Below, piece by piece: positions 18,433 through 27,191 of a stretch of 64,000 nucleotides of DNA. Numbering within the stretch: the stretch's first letter is position 1; every line of letters begins with the position of its first letter. The stretch comes from Spirilliplanes yamanashiensis (GTDB lineage: Bacteria > Actinomycetota > Actinomycetes > Mycobacteriales > Micromonosporaceae), in contig NZ_BOOY01000005.1 in the NCBI RefSeq assembly GCF_016863475.1, forward strand, positions 124,001-188,000, written 5' to 3'. Made by a program: the position numbers and the translations under genes. A model generated the notes under the pieces. It made no database searches, had not been told where the DNA came from, and saw only the letters and a list, made by a program, of their open reading frames with translations.

Positions 18433-21303
18433 ATGGCCGGTGACGGCATCGGTACGGGTAAGGCACGCAGTCGCGTGAACGGGGCACCAGCTGGGGGGCT
18501 GAAGCTCGAGCGCGTCTGGACCACGGACGGGGTGCACCCCTACGACGAGGTCACCTGGGAGCGGCGCGACGTCGTCATGACGAACTGGCGCGACGGCTCG
18601 ATCAACTTCGAGCAGCGCGGGGTCGAGTACCCCGACTTCTGGAGCGTCAACGCGGCGAACATCGTCACCACGAAGTACTTCCGTGGCGCCGTGGGCACCG
18701 ACCAGCGCGAGTGGTCGCTGAAGCAGCTCATCGACCGGGTCGCCAAGACCTACCGCGCGGCGGGCGAGCAGTACGGCTACTTCGCCGCGCCGGCCGACGC
18801 CGACATCTTCGAGCAGGAGCTCACCTGGATGCTGCTGCACCAGGTTTTCAGCTTCAACTCGCCGGTGTGGTTCAACGTGGGCACCTCGTCGCCGCAGCAG
18901 GTCAGCGCCTGCTTCATCCTGTCGGTCGACGACTCGATGGACTCCATCCTGGACTGGTACAAGGAGGAGGGGCTGATCTTCAAGGGCGGCTCCGGCTCCG
19001 GCGTCAACCTGTCGCGCATCCGCTCCTCCAAGGAGCTGCTGTCCTCGGGCGGCACCGCGTCCGGCCCGGTCAGCTTCATGCGCGGCGCCGACGCGTCCGC
19101 CGGCACCATCAAGTCGGGCGGCGCCACCCGCCGCGCCGCCAAGATGGTCATCCTCGACGTCGACCACCCCGACATCGAGGAGTTCGTCACCACCAAGGCC
19201 CGCGAGGAGAACAAGATCCGGGCCCTGCGCGACGCCGGGTTCGACATGGACCTCGGCGGCGACGACATCGTCAGCGTGCAGTACCAGAACGCCAACAACT
19301 CGGTCCGCGTCAGCGACGAGTTCATGCGCGCCTACGAGGAGGGCCGCCCGTTCGAGCTGCGCGGCCGCCTGCACGGCGAGGTCATCGAGACCATCGACGC
19401 CCGCGACCTGTTCCGCAAGATCGCGCAGGCCGCGTGGGAGTGCGCCGACCCGGGCATCCAGTACGACGACACCATCAACGACTGGCACACCAACCCGGAG
19501 ACCGGCCGCATCACCGCGTCCAACCCGTGTTCGGAGTACATGTCGCTGGACGACTCGTCCTGCAACCTGGCGTCGCTGAACCTCATGAAGTTCCTCAAGG
19601 CCGACGGCGGCTTCGAGGTGGAGAAGTTCGTCCGCAGCGTCGAGTTCGTCATCACCGCCATGGACATCTCCATCTGCTTCGCCGACTTCCCGACCGAGAA
19701 GATCGGCATCACGACCCGCGCCTACCGCCAGCTCGGCATCGGGTACGCGAACCTGGGCGCCCTGCTGATGGCGTCGGGCCTGGCGTACGACTCCGACGCG
19801 GGCCGCAGCGTGGCCGGCGCGATCACCTCGCTGATGACCGGTACTGCGTACCGCCGCTCCGCCGAGCTCGCCGGCGTCGTCGGCCCGTACGAGGGCTACG
19901 CCCGCAACGCCGACGCGCACAAGCGGGTCATGCGCAAGCACGCCGCCGCCAACGACGGCATCCGCCCGTCCGGCGTCGTCGCCACCGAGATCGTCCGCGA
20001 GGCCACCAAGCAGTGGCAGGCGGGCAACAAGCTCGGCGACCGCAACGGCTGGCGCAACGCCCAGGCGTCGGTGCTCGCCCCCACCGGCACCATCGGCCTG
20101 ATGATGGACTGCGACACCACCGGCATCGAGCCCGACCTGGCCCTGGTCAAGTTCAAGAAGCTCGTCGGCGGCGGCTCCATGCAGATCGTCAACCAGACGG
20201 TCCCGCGCGCCCTGCGCAGCCTCGGCTACCCCGAGGAGCAGGTCGAGGCGATCGTCGAGCACATCGCCGACCACGGCCACGTCGTCGACGCCCCCGGCCT
20301 CAAGCCGGAGCACTACAGCGTCTTCGACTGCGCCATGGGCGAGCGGTCCATCGCCCCGATGGGTCACGTCCGGATGATGGCGGCCGCGCAGCCGTTCCTG
20401 TCCGGCGCCATCTCCAAGACGGTCAACATGCCGGAGACGGCCACCGTCGAGGAGATCGAGGACATTCACTACCAGGGCTGGAAGCTCGGCCTGAAGGCGC
20501 TCGCGATCTACCGCGACAACTGCAAGGTGGGCCAGCCGCTGTCGGCCGCCAAGCCGAACAAGGCTGCGGAGACCCCCGCCGCCGAGGTCGAGAAGGTCGT
20601 CGAGAAGGTCGTCGAGTACCGCCCGGTGCGCAAGCGCCTGCCGAAGAAGCGCCCGTCGGAGACGGTCTCCTTCTCGGTCGGCGGCGCCGAGGGTTACCTC
20701 ACCGCGTCGTCCTACCCGGACGACGGCCTCGGCGAGGTCTTCCTGAAGATGTCGAAGCAGGGCTCCACCCTGGCCGGCGTCATGGACGCCTTCTCGGTGG
20801 CGATCTCGATAGGGCTGCAGTACGGCGTCCCGCTGGAGACGTACGTCAGCAAGTTCACCAACATGCGCTTCGAGCCGGCCGGCATGACCGACGACCCGGA
20901 CATCCGCATGGCGGCGTCGGTGATGGACTACATCTTCCGCCGCCTGGCGCTGGACTTCCTGCCCTACGACACCCGCGCCGAGCTGGGCATCTTCACCGCC
21001 AAGGAGCGCGCGGCCCAGATCCAGGCCGAGGCCGCCGCCGAGGCGGCCGGCGTCGACCTGGCCGGCATGGCCGCGTCGGCCCCGGTCAGCGCCCCGGTCG
21101 GCGCGTCCACCTCCCCGGCGGCGACGCCGCCGCTGGAGGCGGAGAAGCAGGCCCCCGCGGCCGGCTCCTCCACCGAGCTGCTGGAGCTGGTGTCGGGCAA
21201 GGGCGCCGACGCGCCGCTGTGCTTCACCTGCGGCACGAAGATGCGCCCGGCGGGCAGCTGCTACGTCTGCGAGGGCTGCGGCAGCACGTCCGGCTGCAGC
21301 TGA
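18433..21303 (+). CDS. nrdJ: Vitamin B12-dependent (class II) ribonucleotide reductase
   Basis: Reduces ribonucleotides to deoxyribonucleotides with adenosylcobalamin, independently of oxygen. The 956-residue protein has the B12-binding N-terminal region, redox cysteine C160 (VSACFILS), the active-site block NPCSEYM (C366 and E368), PTGTIGLMMDCDTTGIEPD, and a C-terminal Cys-rich tail (CFTCGTKM, CYVCEGCG, SGCS) that relays reducing equivalents and likely binds zinc. A Lys/Glu/Val hinge lies near residues 715-735. No intein is present. ATG 18433 has GGGGGAAG upstream. A strong terminator follows. Confidence 0.97.
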   Translation: MAGDGIGTGKARSRVNGAPAGGLKLERVWTTDGVHPYDEVTWERRDVVMTNWRDGSINFEQRGVEYPDFWSVNAANIVTTKYFRGAVGTDQREWSLKQLIDRVAKTYRAAGEQYGYFAAPADADIFEQELTWMLLHQVFSFNSPVWFNVGTSSPQQVSACFILSVDDSMDSILDWYKEEGLIFKGGSGSGVNLSRIRSSKELLSSGGTASGPVSFMRGADASAGTIKSGGATRRAAKMVILDVDHPDIEEFVTTKAREENKIRALRDAGFDMDLGGDDIVSVQYQNANNSVRVSDEFMRAYEEGRPFELRGRLHGEVIETIDARDLFRKIAQAAWECADPGIQYDDTINDWHTNPETGRITASNPCSEYMSLDDSSCNLASLNLMKFLKADGGFEVEKFVRSVEFVITAMDISICFADFPTEKIGITTRAYRQLGIGYANLGALLMASGLAYDSDAGRSVAGAITSLMTGTAYRRSAELAGVVGPYEGYARNADAHKRVMRKHAAANDGIRPSGVVATEIVREATKQWQAGNKLGDRNGWRNAQASVLAPTGTIGLMMDCDTTGIEPDLALVKFKKLVGGGSMQIVNQTVPRALRSLGYPEEQVEAIVEHIADHGHVVDAPGLKPEHYSVFDCAMGERSIAPMGHVRMMAAAQPFLSGAISKTVNMPETATVEEIEDIHYQGWKLGLKALAIYRDNCKVGQPLSAAKPNKAAETPAAEVEKVVEKVVEYRPVRKRLPKKRPSETVSFSVGGAEGYLTASSYPDDGLGEVFLKMSKQGSTLAGVMDAFSVAISIGLQYGVPLETYVSKFTNMRFEPAGMTDDPDIRMAASVMDYIFRRLALDFLPYDTRAELGIFTAKERAAQIQAEAAAEAAGVDLAGMAASAPVSAPVGASTSPAATPPLEAEKQAPAAGSSTELLELVSGKGADAPLCFTCGTKMRPAGSCYVCEGCGSTSGCS

Positions 21304-21313
21304 TCCACCACAC

Positions 21314-21353
21314 GGAACGTCCCCCGGGCCCGTCGCGGCCCGGGGGACGTTCC
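21314..21353 (+). terminator. Terminator after nrdJ
   Basis: A perfect 17-bp stem (arms 21314-21330 and 21337-21353, 6-nt loop) begins 10 bp after the nrdJ stop. The next bases include CCCGTTTCCC but no pure T-run. Confidence 0.8.
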
Positions 21354-21409
21354 CGTTTCCCGGGGAATGCGCATGCGTGACCGGGCGCGGACCGGCGACG
21401 ATGGTCGCC

Positions 21410-21841
21410 ATGACCACGACGCTGCCGCGCCGGTTCCGCGACGACGTGCCGCCGCTGCACCGGCCGGCCGACGACCCCGTCGACGTGGTGTGCCCGGCGT
21501 GCTCCGGCCACGCCACGGTGCGGCCGTGGCCGGACGGCGGGCGGCGGCTGAGCTGCCGGGCGTGCGCGCACGTGCGGGACCTGCCCGCCGGTGCGCCGCC
21601 GTGCTGCCGGGCCGTCCGCCTGTGGCTGGTGACGCGGTGCCGCGGCGGCGAGCTGTGGGCCCTCAACGAACGCCACCTCGACCTGCTGGAGCGCTACGTG
21701 GGCGCGGGCCTGCGGGAGCGCACCGCTCCCGGCATGAGCCTCGTCGCCCGCCTGCCCGCCTGGATCAAGGCGGGCCGGCATCGCGGTGACGTGCTGCGCG
21801 GGATCGCCCGGCTGCGGTCCATGCTGGACGGCCCGCGGTGA
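21410..21841 (+). CDS. Zinc-ribbon hypothetical protein
   Basis: Protein of 143 residues with a treble-clef-like zinc ribbon, CPACSG then CRACA, about 24 residues apart, and a third Cys pair in APPCCRAVRLWL. The rest is helical with ALNERHLDLLERYVGAGLRER and LPAWIKAGRHRGDVLRGI. Similar proteins occur in many actinomycetes without known function. The start is uncertain: ATG 21410 follows a GACGAT hexamer and may be leaderless; ATG 21401 and GTG 21377 are alternatives. Its stop overlaps the DUF2332 start by 4 bp. Confidence 0.72.
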   Translation: MTTTLPRRFRDDVPPLHRPADDPVDVVCPACSGHATVRPWPDGGRRLSCRACAHVRDLPAGAPPCCRAVRLWLVTRCRGGELWALNERHLDLLERYVGAGLRERTAPGMSLVARLPAWIKAGRHRGDVLRGIARLRSMLDGPR

Positions 21842-22770
21842 CCGGGGACGTGTACCGGGAGTTCGCCGAGCGGGAGGCGCGTGGGGTGTCGCCCGCGTAC
21901 GAGCGGCTCGCCCTGGCCGTCGCGGACGACGCGGAGGTGCTGGCGCTGCTCGGCACGGTGCCGCCCGCGCGCCGGCAGCCGAACCTGCTGTTCGCGGTGG
22001 TGCGGTCGCTGGGCGGGCCGGTGGACGACCCGGAGGCGTTCGCGCGGTACGTGGTGCGGCGGTGGGCGGCCGTGGCGGCCGGGCTGCGCGTGCGGGCCAC
22101 CCAGACCAACGAGGCCGGGCGGTGCGCCGTGCTGCTGCCGGTGCTGGCCGCGTTGCCGCAGCCGCTGGCGCTGCTGGAGGTGGGGGCGTCGGCCGGGCTG
22201 TGCCTGTACCCCGACCGGTACTCCTACCGCTACGGCGACGTGGCCGTCGGGTCCGGCGGGCCGGTGCTGGAGTGCGCCGCCGCCGGGGTGACGCCGCCGG
22301 CCGCGCCGCCGCGGGTGGTGTGGCGGGCCGGGCTCGACCTGAACCCGCTCGACGTGCGGCGCGCCGCCGACCTGGCGTGGCTGGAGGCGCTGGTCTGGCC
22401 GGAGCAGGTGCACCGGCGGGACCGGCTGCGCGCGGCGGCGGCCGTGGCCGCGGCGGACCCGCCGCTGCTGGTGCGCGGGGACCTCGTCGACGACCTGCCG
22501 GCGCTGGCGGCGCGGGCGCCCGCCGGGGCGACGCTGGTGGTGTTCCACACGTCGGTGCTGTACCAGGTGCCGCCGGCGCGGCGGGACGCGTTCGCGGCGG
22601 TCGTGCGCGGCCTGCCCGGGCACTGGGTCGCCAACGAGGCGGCGGAGGTGCTGCCCCACCCTCGGCTGCCCGAGCCGCCCGACCGGACGCTGCACAACGT
22701 GCTGGCGCTCGACGGGCGGCCGCTGGCCTGGACGCGCCCGCACGGCCAGGGGATGAGCTGGTTCGGGTAG
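21838..22770 (+). CDS. DUF2332 domain-containing protein
   Basis: Protein of 310 residues of the DUF2332 family, whose function is unknown. Characteristic segments are YREFAEREARGVSPAYERLA, QTNEAGRCAVLLPVLA, LLEVGASAGLCLYPDRY, which looks like a Rossmann-type nucleotide or SAM-binding loop, and VVFHTSVLYQVP. It is coupled to the upstream zinc-ribbon gene by a GTGA overlap. A methyltransferase-like activity is conceivable from the glycine-rich loop but not shown. Confidence 0.88.
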   Translation: MTGDVYREFAEREARGVSPAYERLALAVADDAEVLALLGTVPPARRQPNLLFAVVRSLGGPVDDPEAFARYVVRRWAAVAAGLRVRATQTNEAGRCAVLLPVLAALPQPLALLEVGASAGLCLYPDRYSYRYGDVAVGSGGPVLECAAAGVTPPAAPPRVVWRAGLDLNPLDVRRAADLAWLEALVWPEQVHRRDRLRAAAAVAAADPPLLVRGDLVDDLPALAARAPAGATLVVFHTSVLYQVPPARRDAFAAVVRGLPGHWVANEAAEVLPHPRLPEPPDRTLHNVLALDGRPLAWTRPHGQGMSWFG

Positions 22771-22772
22771 TG

Positions 22773-22803
22773 GCCGGCGGGGCGGTCGCGCCGCCCCACC
22801 GGC
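22773..22803. terminator. Hairpin terminator between convergent genes
   Basis: GCCGG and GGGGCGG pair with CCGCCCC and CCGGC around loop TCGCG, with one mismatched pair. The hairpin fills the 40-bp gap between the DUF2332 gene and the convergent RTX-repeat gene. Confidence 0.55.
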
Positions 22804-22810
22804 CCGCCGG

Positions 22811-23749
22811 TCACTGGACGACGTGCTCGCAGTTCACGAACGTGTCGGCGCCCGGGCCGCCGTAGCACCAGTCGACGCCCGCGCCGCCGTTGACGGTGTC
22901 GTTGCCGGCCTCGCCGTAGAGGCGGTCGCTGCCGTTGCCGCCGCGCATCGTGTCCGCGCCGTTGCCGCCGCGCTGGGTGTCGTTGCCGTTGTCGCCGTAC
23001 TGGGTGTCGGCGCCGTTGCCGCCGCGCTGGGTGTCGCTGCCGTTGCCGCCACGCTGCGTGTCGTTGCCGTTGTCGCCCCACTGCGTGTCGTTGCCCGCGC
23101 CGCCCCACTGCCGGTCGTGGCCGTTGCCGCCGCGCTGGGTGTCGTTGCCCGCGTCGCCGTACTGGTCGTCGGCGCCCGCGCCGCCCCACTGGCGGTCGTA
23201 GCCGTTGCCGCCGTACTGGCGGTCGTTGCCGGCGTCGCCGTACTGGCGGTCGTCGCCGTTGCCGCCGTACTGCCGGTCGTTGCCGGCGTTGCCGCGCTGG
23301 GTGTCGTACCCGGCCTGGCCGTACTGCCGGTCGGCGCCCGGCCCGCCGTTCTGGGTGTCGTCGCCGTTGCCCCCGTATTGGGCGTCGTTGCCGTTCCCGC
23401 CGTACTGGGTGTCGTTGCCGTTCCCGCCGTACTCGCGGTCGTGGCCGTTCTCGCCGCGGGTGACGTCGTTGCCGTTGCCGCCGCAGATGGTGTCGTTGCC
23501 ACCGGCGCCCCACAGGCGGTCCGCGCCGCCGAGGCCGTCGATGCGTTCCGGCCGGAAGTTGCCGTGGTACGTGTTCGCGCCGGCCGTGCCGTACCAGTGC
23601 GCCGGCGCACAGGCGGGGTCGGCGCCCGGCGGCGGCGCGGCGGCCTGGGTGGCCTGGGCCGCCGACGGCAGGGTGAGCGCGGCGGTGGCGATCGCCGCGG
23701 TGACGAATCCGAGGCGCAGAGCGCGTCGCCCGGCATACGTGCGGATCAT
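22811..23749 (-). CDS. Secreted RTX-type calcium-binding repeat protein
   Basis: Protein of 312 residues with a signal peptide (about residues 1-32, ending AAQATQA), a short N-terminal part, and about 26 tandem nonapeptides of GGxGxD type, for example GGNGNDTQY, GDAGNDRQY and GGAGADDQY. These should form a calcium-loaded parallel beta-roll. The position usually held by Leu or Ile is mostly Tyr or Arg (TQY, RQY, TQR). The end is WCYGGPGADTFVNCEHVVQ with two Cys. There is no catalytic domain, so a structural or adhesive role is likely. ATG 23749 is preceded by AAAGGAAA. Confidence 0.86.
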   Translation of the reverse strand: MIRTYAGRRALRLGFVTAAIATAALTLPSAAQATQAAAPPPGADPACAPAHWYGTAGANTYHGNFRPERIDGLGGADRLWGAGGNDTICGGNGNDVTRGENGHDREYGGNGNDTQYGGNGNDAQYGGNGDDTQNGGPGADRQYGQAGYDTQRGNAGNDRQYGGNGDDRQYGDAGNDRQYGGNGYDRQWGGAGADDQYGDAGNDTQRGGNGHDRQWGGAGNDTQWGDNGNDTQRGGNGSDTQRGGNGADTQYGDNGNDTQRGGNGADTMRGGNGSDRLYGEAGNDTVNGGAGVDWCYGGPGADTFVNCEHVVQ

Positions 23750-24086
23750 GAGGGATTTCCTTTCCCGGTTGCCGATGGTGTCACGACAGATTCGACGCGC
23801 TTTTCCGGGCCCGGGAAAAGTGCGCAGAAGATCGGCCTGACCAGGGGTAATGGTCAAGTGGAAAGCTGTCGGGACCTTCGGCATGTGGAGTACCACGTGG
23901 CATTTGATGGTCACAATGGTTGAGTCTGATTAAAACGCGGAATGGTCCGGTCGCCGACTGAATTCGGTCCGATGATTGGTGTCCGGTGTTTCCGGCGCCC
24001 GGCCGCGACACGGGCGCATCGTTGACTCTGCCCCTGGGGCCGGGCCGATGATCGACCCCGCACACACCGAGAGAGGAAACAGGATC
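23750..24086. other. Divergent intergenic region (337 bp), relatively A+T-rich
   Basis: No gene is seen. It holds a 21-bp hairpin/palindrome at 23800-23820 (stem CTTTTCC/GGAAAAG, core CCGGGCCCGG) upstream of the RTX-repeat gene. A possible promoter for the GyrI-like gene is TTGACT at 24022-24027 and GATGAT at 24047-24052 (19-bp spacer). A GAGAGGAAA ribosome binding site precedes ATG 24087. Confidence 0.5.
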
Positions 24087-24578
24087 ATGACCGAGGTACG
24101 GGTCCGGGAGGTGCCGGAGCGGCGCGTCGTCGTGGAGCGGCACACCACGGGGCAGGACGGGCTGTCCGAGCTGTTGCAGCGCAGCATGGCGGACGTGGCC
24201 AAGGCCGCCGAGGAGCGGCACGGCGGGGTGCTGGGCACGGCCGCGCAGCCGTACCTGGAGCGGCCGGGCACCGACGAGCCGGTGTTCGTGGTGATCTACG
24301 GCGGCAACCCGAACGAGGGGCCGGTGCTGCTGGAGGTGTGCGCGCCCGTCGCGGGGGACGGTGGCGAGGTGCAGCCGGCGCACCGGGAGGCGTACGTGCG
24401 GGTCACGAAGGCGACGGTGCTGGCGGGGGCGCTCGGCGGCGTCTACGAGGCCGTCGAGGAGTGGATCATGGCCAACGGCGGGGACATCGGCGGGCCGCCG
24501 CGGGAGACGTACTGGACGGACTTCTTCGGGGCGGCGGACGGCGACGACGTCTTCGACGTGGGGTTCCCGATGGCCTGA
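24087..24578 (+). CDS. GyrI-like small-molecule-binding domain protein
   Basis: Stand-alone effector-binding domain of 163 residues (GyrI-like/AraC_E_bind). Features are the N-terminal strand VRVREVPERRVVVERHTTG, the loop FVVIYGGNPNEGPVLLEVCAPV, and the paired strand with ALGGVYEAVEEWIMANG and PPRETYWTDF. No DNA-binding domain is attached. Such proteins bind hydrophobic ligands or hydrolyse cyclopropanoids; nothing here decides which. ATG 24087 has GAGAGG upstream. It is monocistronic and followed by a 13-bp hairpin. Confidence 0.78.
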   Translation: MTEVRVREVPERRVVVERHTTGQDGLSELLQRSMADVAKAAEERHGGVLGTAAQPYLERPGTDEPVFVVIYGGNPNEGPVLLEVCAPVAGDGGEVQPAHREAYVRVTKATVLAGALGGVYEAVEEWIMANGGDIGGPPRETYWTDFFGAADGDDVFDVGFPMA

Positions 24579-24586
24579 CGGCAGCG

Positions 24587-24618
24587 GACAGGGGGCCGGC
24601 GGTGGCCGGCCCCCTGTC
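24587..24618. terminator. Bidirectional hairpin terminator
   Basis: A perfect 13-bp stem (GACAGGGGGCCGG with CCGGCCCCCTGTC, 6-nt loop) lies between the convergent GyrI-like and M28 peptidase genes. Confidence 0.7.
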
Positions 24619-24634
24619 GCTGTGTGTCAGCTCG

Positions 24635-26167
24635 TCAGCGGATCGCGTGCGAGCCCTTGTAGTCGAACTCCGGCGCCACGTACGCCTGCTTCGCGGCCCG
24701 GGCCCGCAGGCTGCCGTCCGGGAAGAAGCCGGTCTTCGTGCGGGCGAGGGTGAACACCGCGTGCGCGGCGGCGTCGCCCAGCTCGTGCAGCGCCTTGGTG
24801 CTCAGGTTGTTGATGTCGTCGCAGGCCTCGTGGTAGCACGGGTCGTACTGCTCACCGGCCGTGCCGCCGTACACCGCGGCCTGCTCCGGGGTCTTCACGC
24901 CCTCGGCGCCGCTGAACAGGCCGCCGGCGGGGATGCCCACCGCGATGAACGGGCCGTAGTCGGAGCGGCCGCTGAACTCGGTCGGCTCGGACGCCAGGCC
25001 CTGGCTCGCGAAGTACTTGGTGAAGATGTCCTCGATCTCGGCGGAGCCGGCCGGGCCCTCGACGGGGGTGTCCGAGCCGTCGCCGTCGTAGACGAAGCGG
25101 ACGTAGTTCGGCGAGCCGAGCATGTCGAAGTTGAGGTTGGCGTAGATGCTCGCGAGCTCGTCGGCGGGCAGGTTGTCCACGTAGTACTCGGAGCCGAGCA
25201 GGCCGGACTCCTCGGCGCCCCAGAACGCGAAGCGCACCTTCTGCCGCGGCTTGATGTCGAGCTTCGCCATCTGCTTGGCGATCTCCAGGATGGCCGCGGA
25301 GCCGCTGCCGTTGTCGTTGATGCCGGGGCCCTCGACGACCGAGTCGAGGTGGGCGCCGACGACGATCACCTTGTCCGCGTCGCCGCCCGGGGTCTCGGCG
25401 AACACGTTGGTGGTCTTGGCCGCGAGGTCGGTCTCGGTGCTGGTGGTGACGCGCACGGTCACGTCGCCGGGGCCCTGCACCTGCGCGTACAGGGCGGAGG
25501 CGTCCTCGAACGACAGCCCGACGACCGGGATGGTGAACGGGCGGCCCAGGTCGCCGATGAACAGCTCGGTGCGGCCCGGCTGGCCCTCGTTGAAGATGAT
25601 GACGGCGTCGTAGCCGGCGGCCTGCGCGTTCTCGGCCTTGACCCGGAAGTCGCAGCTGCCGCGCTGGATGAGCGCGATCTGCGGCTCGGTGGCCGACGCG
25701 GGCGTGAAGTCGGACGCCTCGCAGCCGGAGGTGGAGCTGGGGGTGGGCGCCGGCGGGATCTGGATGTCGACGGCCACGACCGTGCCGGTGACGTCGCCGG
25801 TGCCGGAGTAGTTGAAGGTGCCCGTCGTGTACGTCTGCGCCGTCGGGGCGGTCTGGGCGAGCGTGGCCGGGGCCAGCTCACGGAAGAACGGGAACGTGAA
25901 CTCCTGCTCGCTGACGTCGTACCCGGCCTTGGCGAGGGTGCTCTTGACGTAGTTGGCGGATGCCGCGTAACCGGGGGTGCCGGACGCGCGGGTGCCGCCG
26001 TTCTGGTTGGCGATCCGCTGGAACACCCGCTCGTGGCCGAGGATTCCGTTGACGGTCACCGCGTCGCGCAGCTTCTTGCTGTTGACCTCGTCGATCGCGG
26101 CGGCCGGGCTGGCGCCCAACCCCACGACCAGGACGGTCGCGACAGGTATGGCCAGAAGTTTTCGCAC
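24635..26167 (-). CDS. Secreted M28-family zinc aminopeptidase with PA domain
   Basis: Exported metallopeptidase of 510 residues, similar in layout to Streptomyces griseus-type aminopeptidases. The signal peptide (about residues 1-25, ending SPAAA) is followed by a protease-associated domain (about residues 130-245, including QIALIQRGSCDFRVKAENA). The M28 core has predicted zinc ligands in GAHLDSVVEGPG (His and Asp), NDNGSGSA, GAEESGLLGSEYYV (Glu-Glu), NFDMLGSP (Asp) and CYHEACDD (His). GTG 26167 is preceded by AAGGAGAG. It likely releases N-terminal amino acids for nutrition. Confidence 0.93.
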   Translation of the reverse strand: MRKLLAIPVATVLVVGLGASPAAAIDEVNSKKLRDAVTVNGILGHERVFQRIANQNGGTRASGTPGYAASANYVKSTLAKAGYDVSEQEFTFPFFRELAPATLAQTAPTAQTYTTGTFNYSGTGDVTGTVVAVDIQIPPAPTPSSTSGCEASDFTPASATEPQIALIQRGSCDFRVKAENAQAAGYDAVIIFNEGQPGRTELFIGDLGRPFTIPVVGLSFEDASALYAQVQGPGDVTVRVTTSTETDLAAKTTNVFAETPGGDADKVIVVGAHLDSVVEGPGINDNGSGSAAILEIAKQMAKLDIKPRQKVRFAFWGAEESGLLGSEYYVDNLPADELASIYANLNFDMLGSPNYVRFVYDGDGSDTPVEGPAGSAEIEDIFTKYFASQGLASEPTEFSGRSDYGPFIAVGIPAGGLFSGAEGVKTPEQAAVYGGTAGEQYDPCYHEACDDINNLSTKALHELGDAAAHAVFTLARTKTGFFPDGSLRARAAKQAYVAPEFDYKGSHAIR

Positions 26168-26357
26168 GGGGATCTCTCCTTGTCGACTGCGGACGGGCCC
26201 CGCCGGCGGCAGGCGGCACCGATGGAGAGCGACCCGCAGCGACGAGGGCAGTACTGAGCGTGCGAGCGCACTGTACCCACGAGAGCGGCCCGCCGGGAAG
26301 ATCCTCTGCAAGCCATCCGACAGCCACTATGGATGTGGTATCCGTCCCGGCGGCCCG

Positions 26358-26729
26358 TCACGCCAGCCGGCGGTCCAGTTCGGTGAGATCGGCGACGAAC
26401 CACACCTGATCGCCCCGGTTGGACTCCGCCACGAGGGCCCGCAGCGCGTCGCTCGCGGCCAGACGTGCGTCGATGTCGCCCACGATCACCAGCCGGATCC
26501 GGTAGTTGACGAACTTCTGCATGACCTCGCCGGCCAGGCCGCTGCGCAGCTCGAAGAACCGGGGGTCGAACCGGGCGGCGGGCACGGCGACGGCGTCGGC
26601 CCGGCCGTACGCGGCGCCGATGAGGTCGAGCGCGTCCTGCGGGTGCGCGACGGGCGGGCCGTCCGCGGCGCAGACGAGCACGTCGACGCCGTGCCGCCGG
26701 GTCACCTCGCCGGCCGCCGGCTCAGTCAC
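26358..26729 (-). CDS. DUF4180 domain-containing protein
   Basis: Protein of 123 residues of the DUF4180 family, function unknown. Diagnostic segments are PQDALDLIGAAYGRADAVAV, RFDPRFFELRSGLAGEVMQK, FVNYRIRLVIVGDI and NRGDQVWFV. GTG 26729 overlaps the end of the upstream DNA-binding protein gene by 8 bp, so the two are translated from one mRNA. DUF4180 proteins are often encoded beside a transcription factor and may sense or modify its signal. The 190 bp downstream, to the M28 peptidase start, show no further gene. Confidence 0.86.
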   Translation of the reverse strand: MTEPAAGEVTRRHGVDVLVCAADGPPVAHPQDALDLIGAAYGRADAVAVPAARFDPRFFELRSGLAGEVMQKFVNYRIRLVIVGDIDARLAASDALRALVAESNRGDQVWFVADLTELDRRLA

Positions 26730-27153
26730 GGCCGGTCCCCGCGAGCCCGCCGAGCAGGTCGTCGGCCGTCCGGAGCACCGCGGCGGTGGCGGCGGCGCCG
26801 CCGAACACGAGCACCCTGAGCCGCCCGCGGTCGCGGTCGTAGAGGGTCTGCAGGCGCAGCGGCCGCCCGTCGTCCTGCGGCCACTGCGCGTACGCGAGCA
26901 GGGCGGTGCCGAGCCGGTCGGCATCCGCGGCGGTCAGCCCGTCGGCCTCCAGCACTGCGGACACCTCGGCCGGGGGCCGCGCGGCGGGCGGCGGGGCGCC
27001 GGTGAGGGCGGCCAGGTCGGCGCGGGCGATCCGGTACTGCTTGCCGATGCGGACGGCCTTGAGCCGGCCGTCCCGGATGTAGCCGCGCACGGTGCGCACG
27101 TGCAGGCCTAGCCGCTCCGCGACCTGCTCGACCGACAACCAATCCTGGTCCAT
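26722..27153 (-). CDS. Helix-turn-helix DNA-binding protein (excisionase/MerR-like)
   Basis: Protein of 143 residues with an N-terminal winged helix of the excisionase class (WLSVEQVAERLGLHVRTVRG, YIRDGRLKAVRIGKQYRI) and a C-terminal domain of about 80 residues (ADADRLGTALLAYAQWPQDD to RVLVFGGAAATAAVLRTADD) that may bind a ligand. ATG 27153 follows TAGGAT by 8 bases, so it may be leaderless. That -10 element is one arm of an inverted repeat at 27162-27185, suggesting autoregulation. It is coupled to the DUF4180 gene. Confidence 0.82.
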   Translation of the reverse strand: MDQDWLSVEQVAERLGLHVRTVRGYIRDGRLKAVRIGKQYRIARADLAALTGAPPPAARPPAEVSAVLEADGLTAADADRLGTALLAYAQWPQDDGRPLRLQTLYDRDRGRLRVLVFGGAAATAAVLRTADDLLGGLAGTGRD

Positions 27154-27161
27154 AATTCCGC

Positions 27162-27185
27162 ATCCTACCCTCGACAGGGAAGGAT
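27162..27185. promoter_or_regulatory. Inverted repeat over the -10 region of the HTH gene
   Basis: ATCCTACCCT and AGGGAAGGAT flank a 4-bp spacer and pair at 9 of 10 positions. On the minus strand the proximal arm contains TAGGAT, 8 bases before ATG 27153. Read the other way, it could be a weak terminator for the upstream hydrolase gene. Confidence 0.5.
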
Positions 27186-27191
27186 AGGGAG

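Noticed and set aside
18433-21303. Intein in nrdJ
   Set aside because: Length and continuous alignment of motifs leave no room for an insertion, and no intein splicing motifs are seen.
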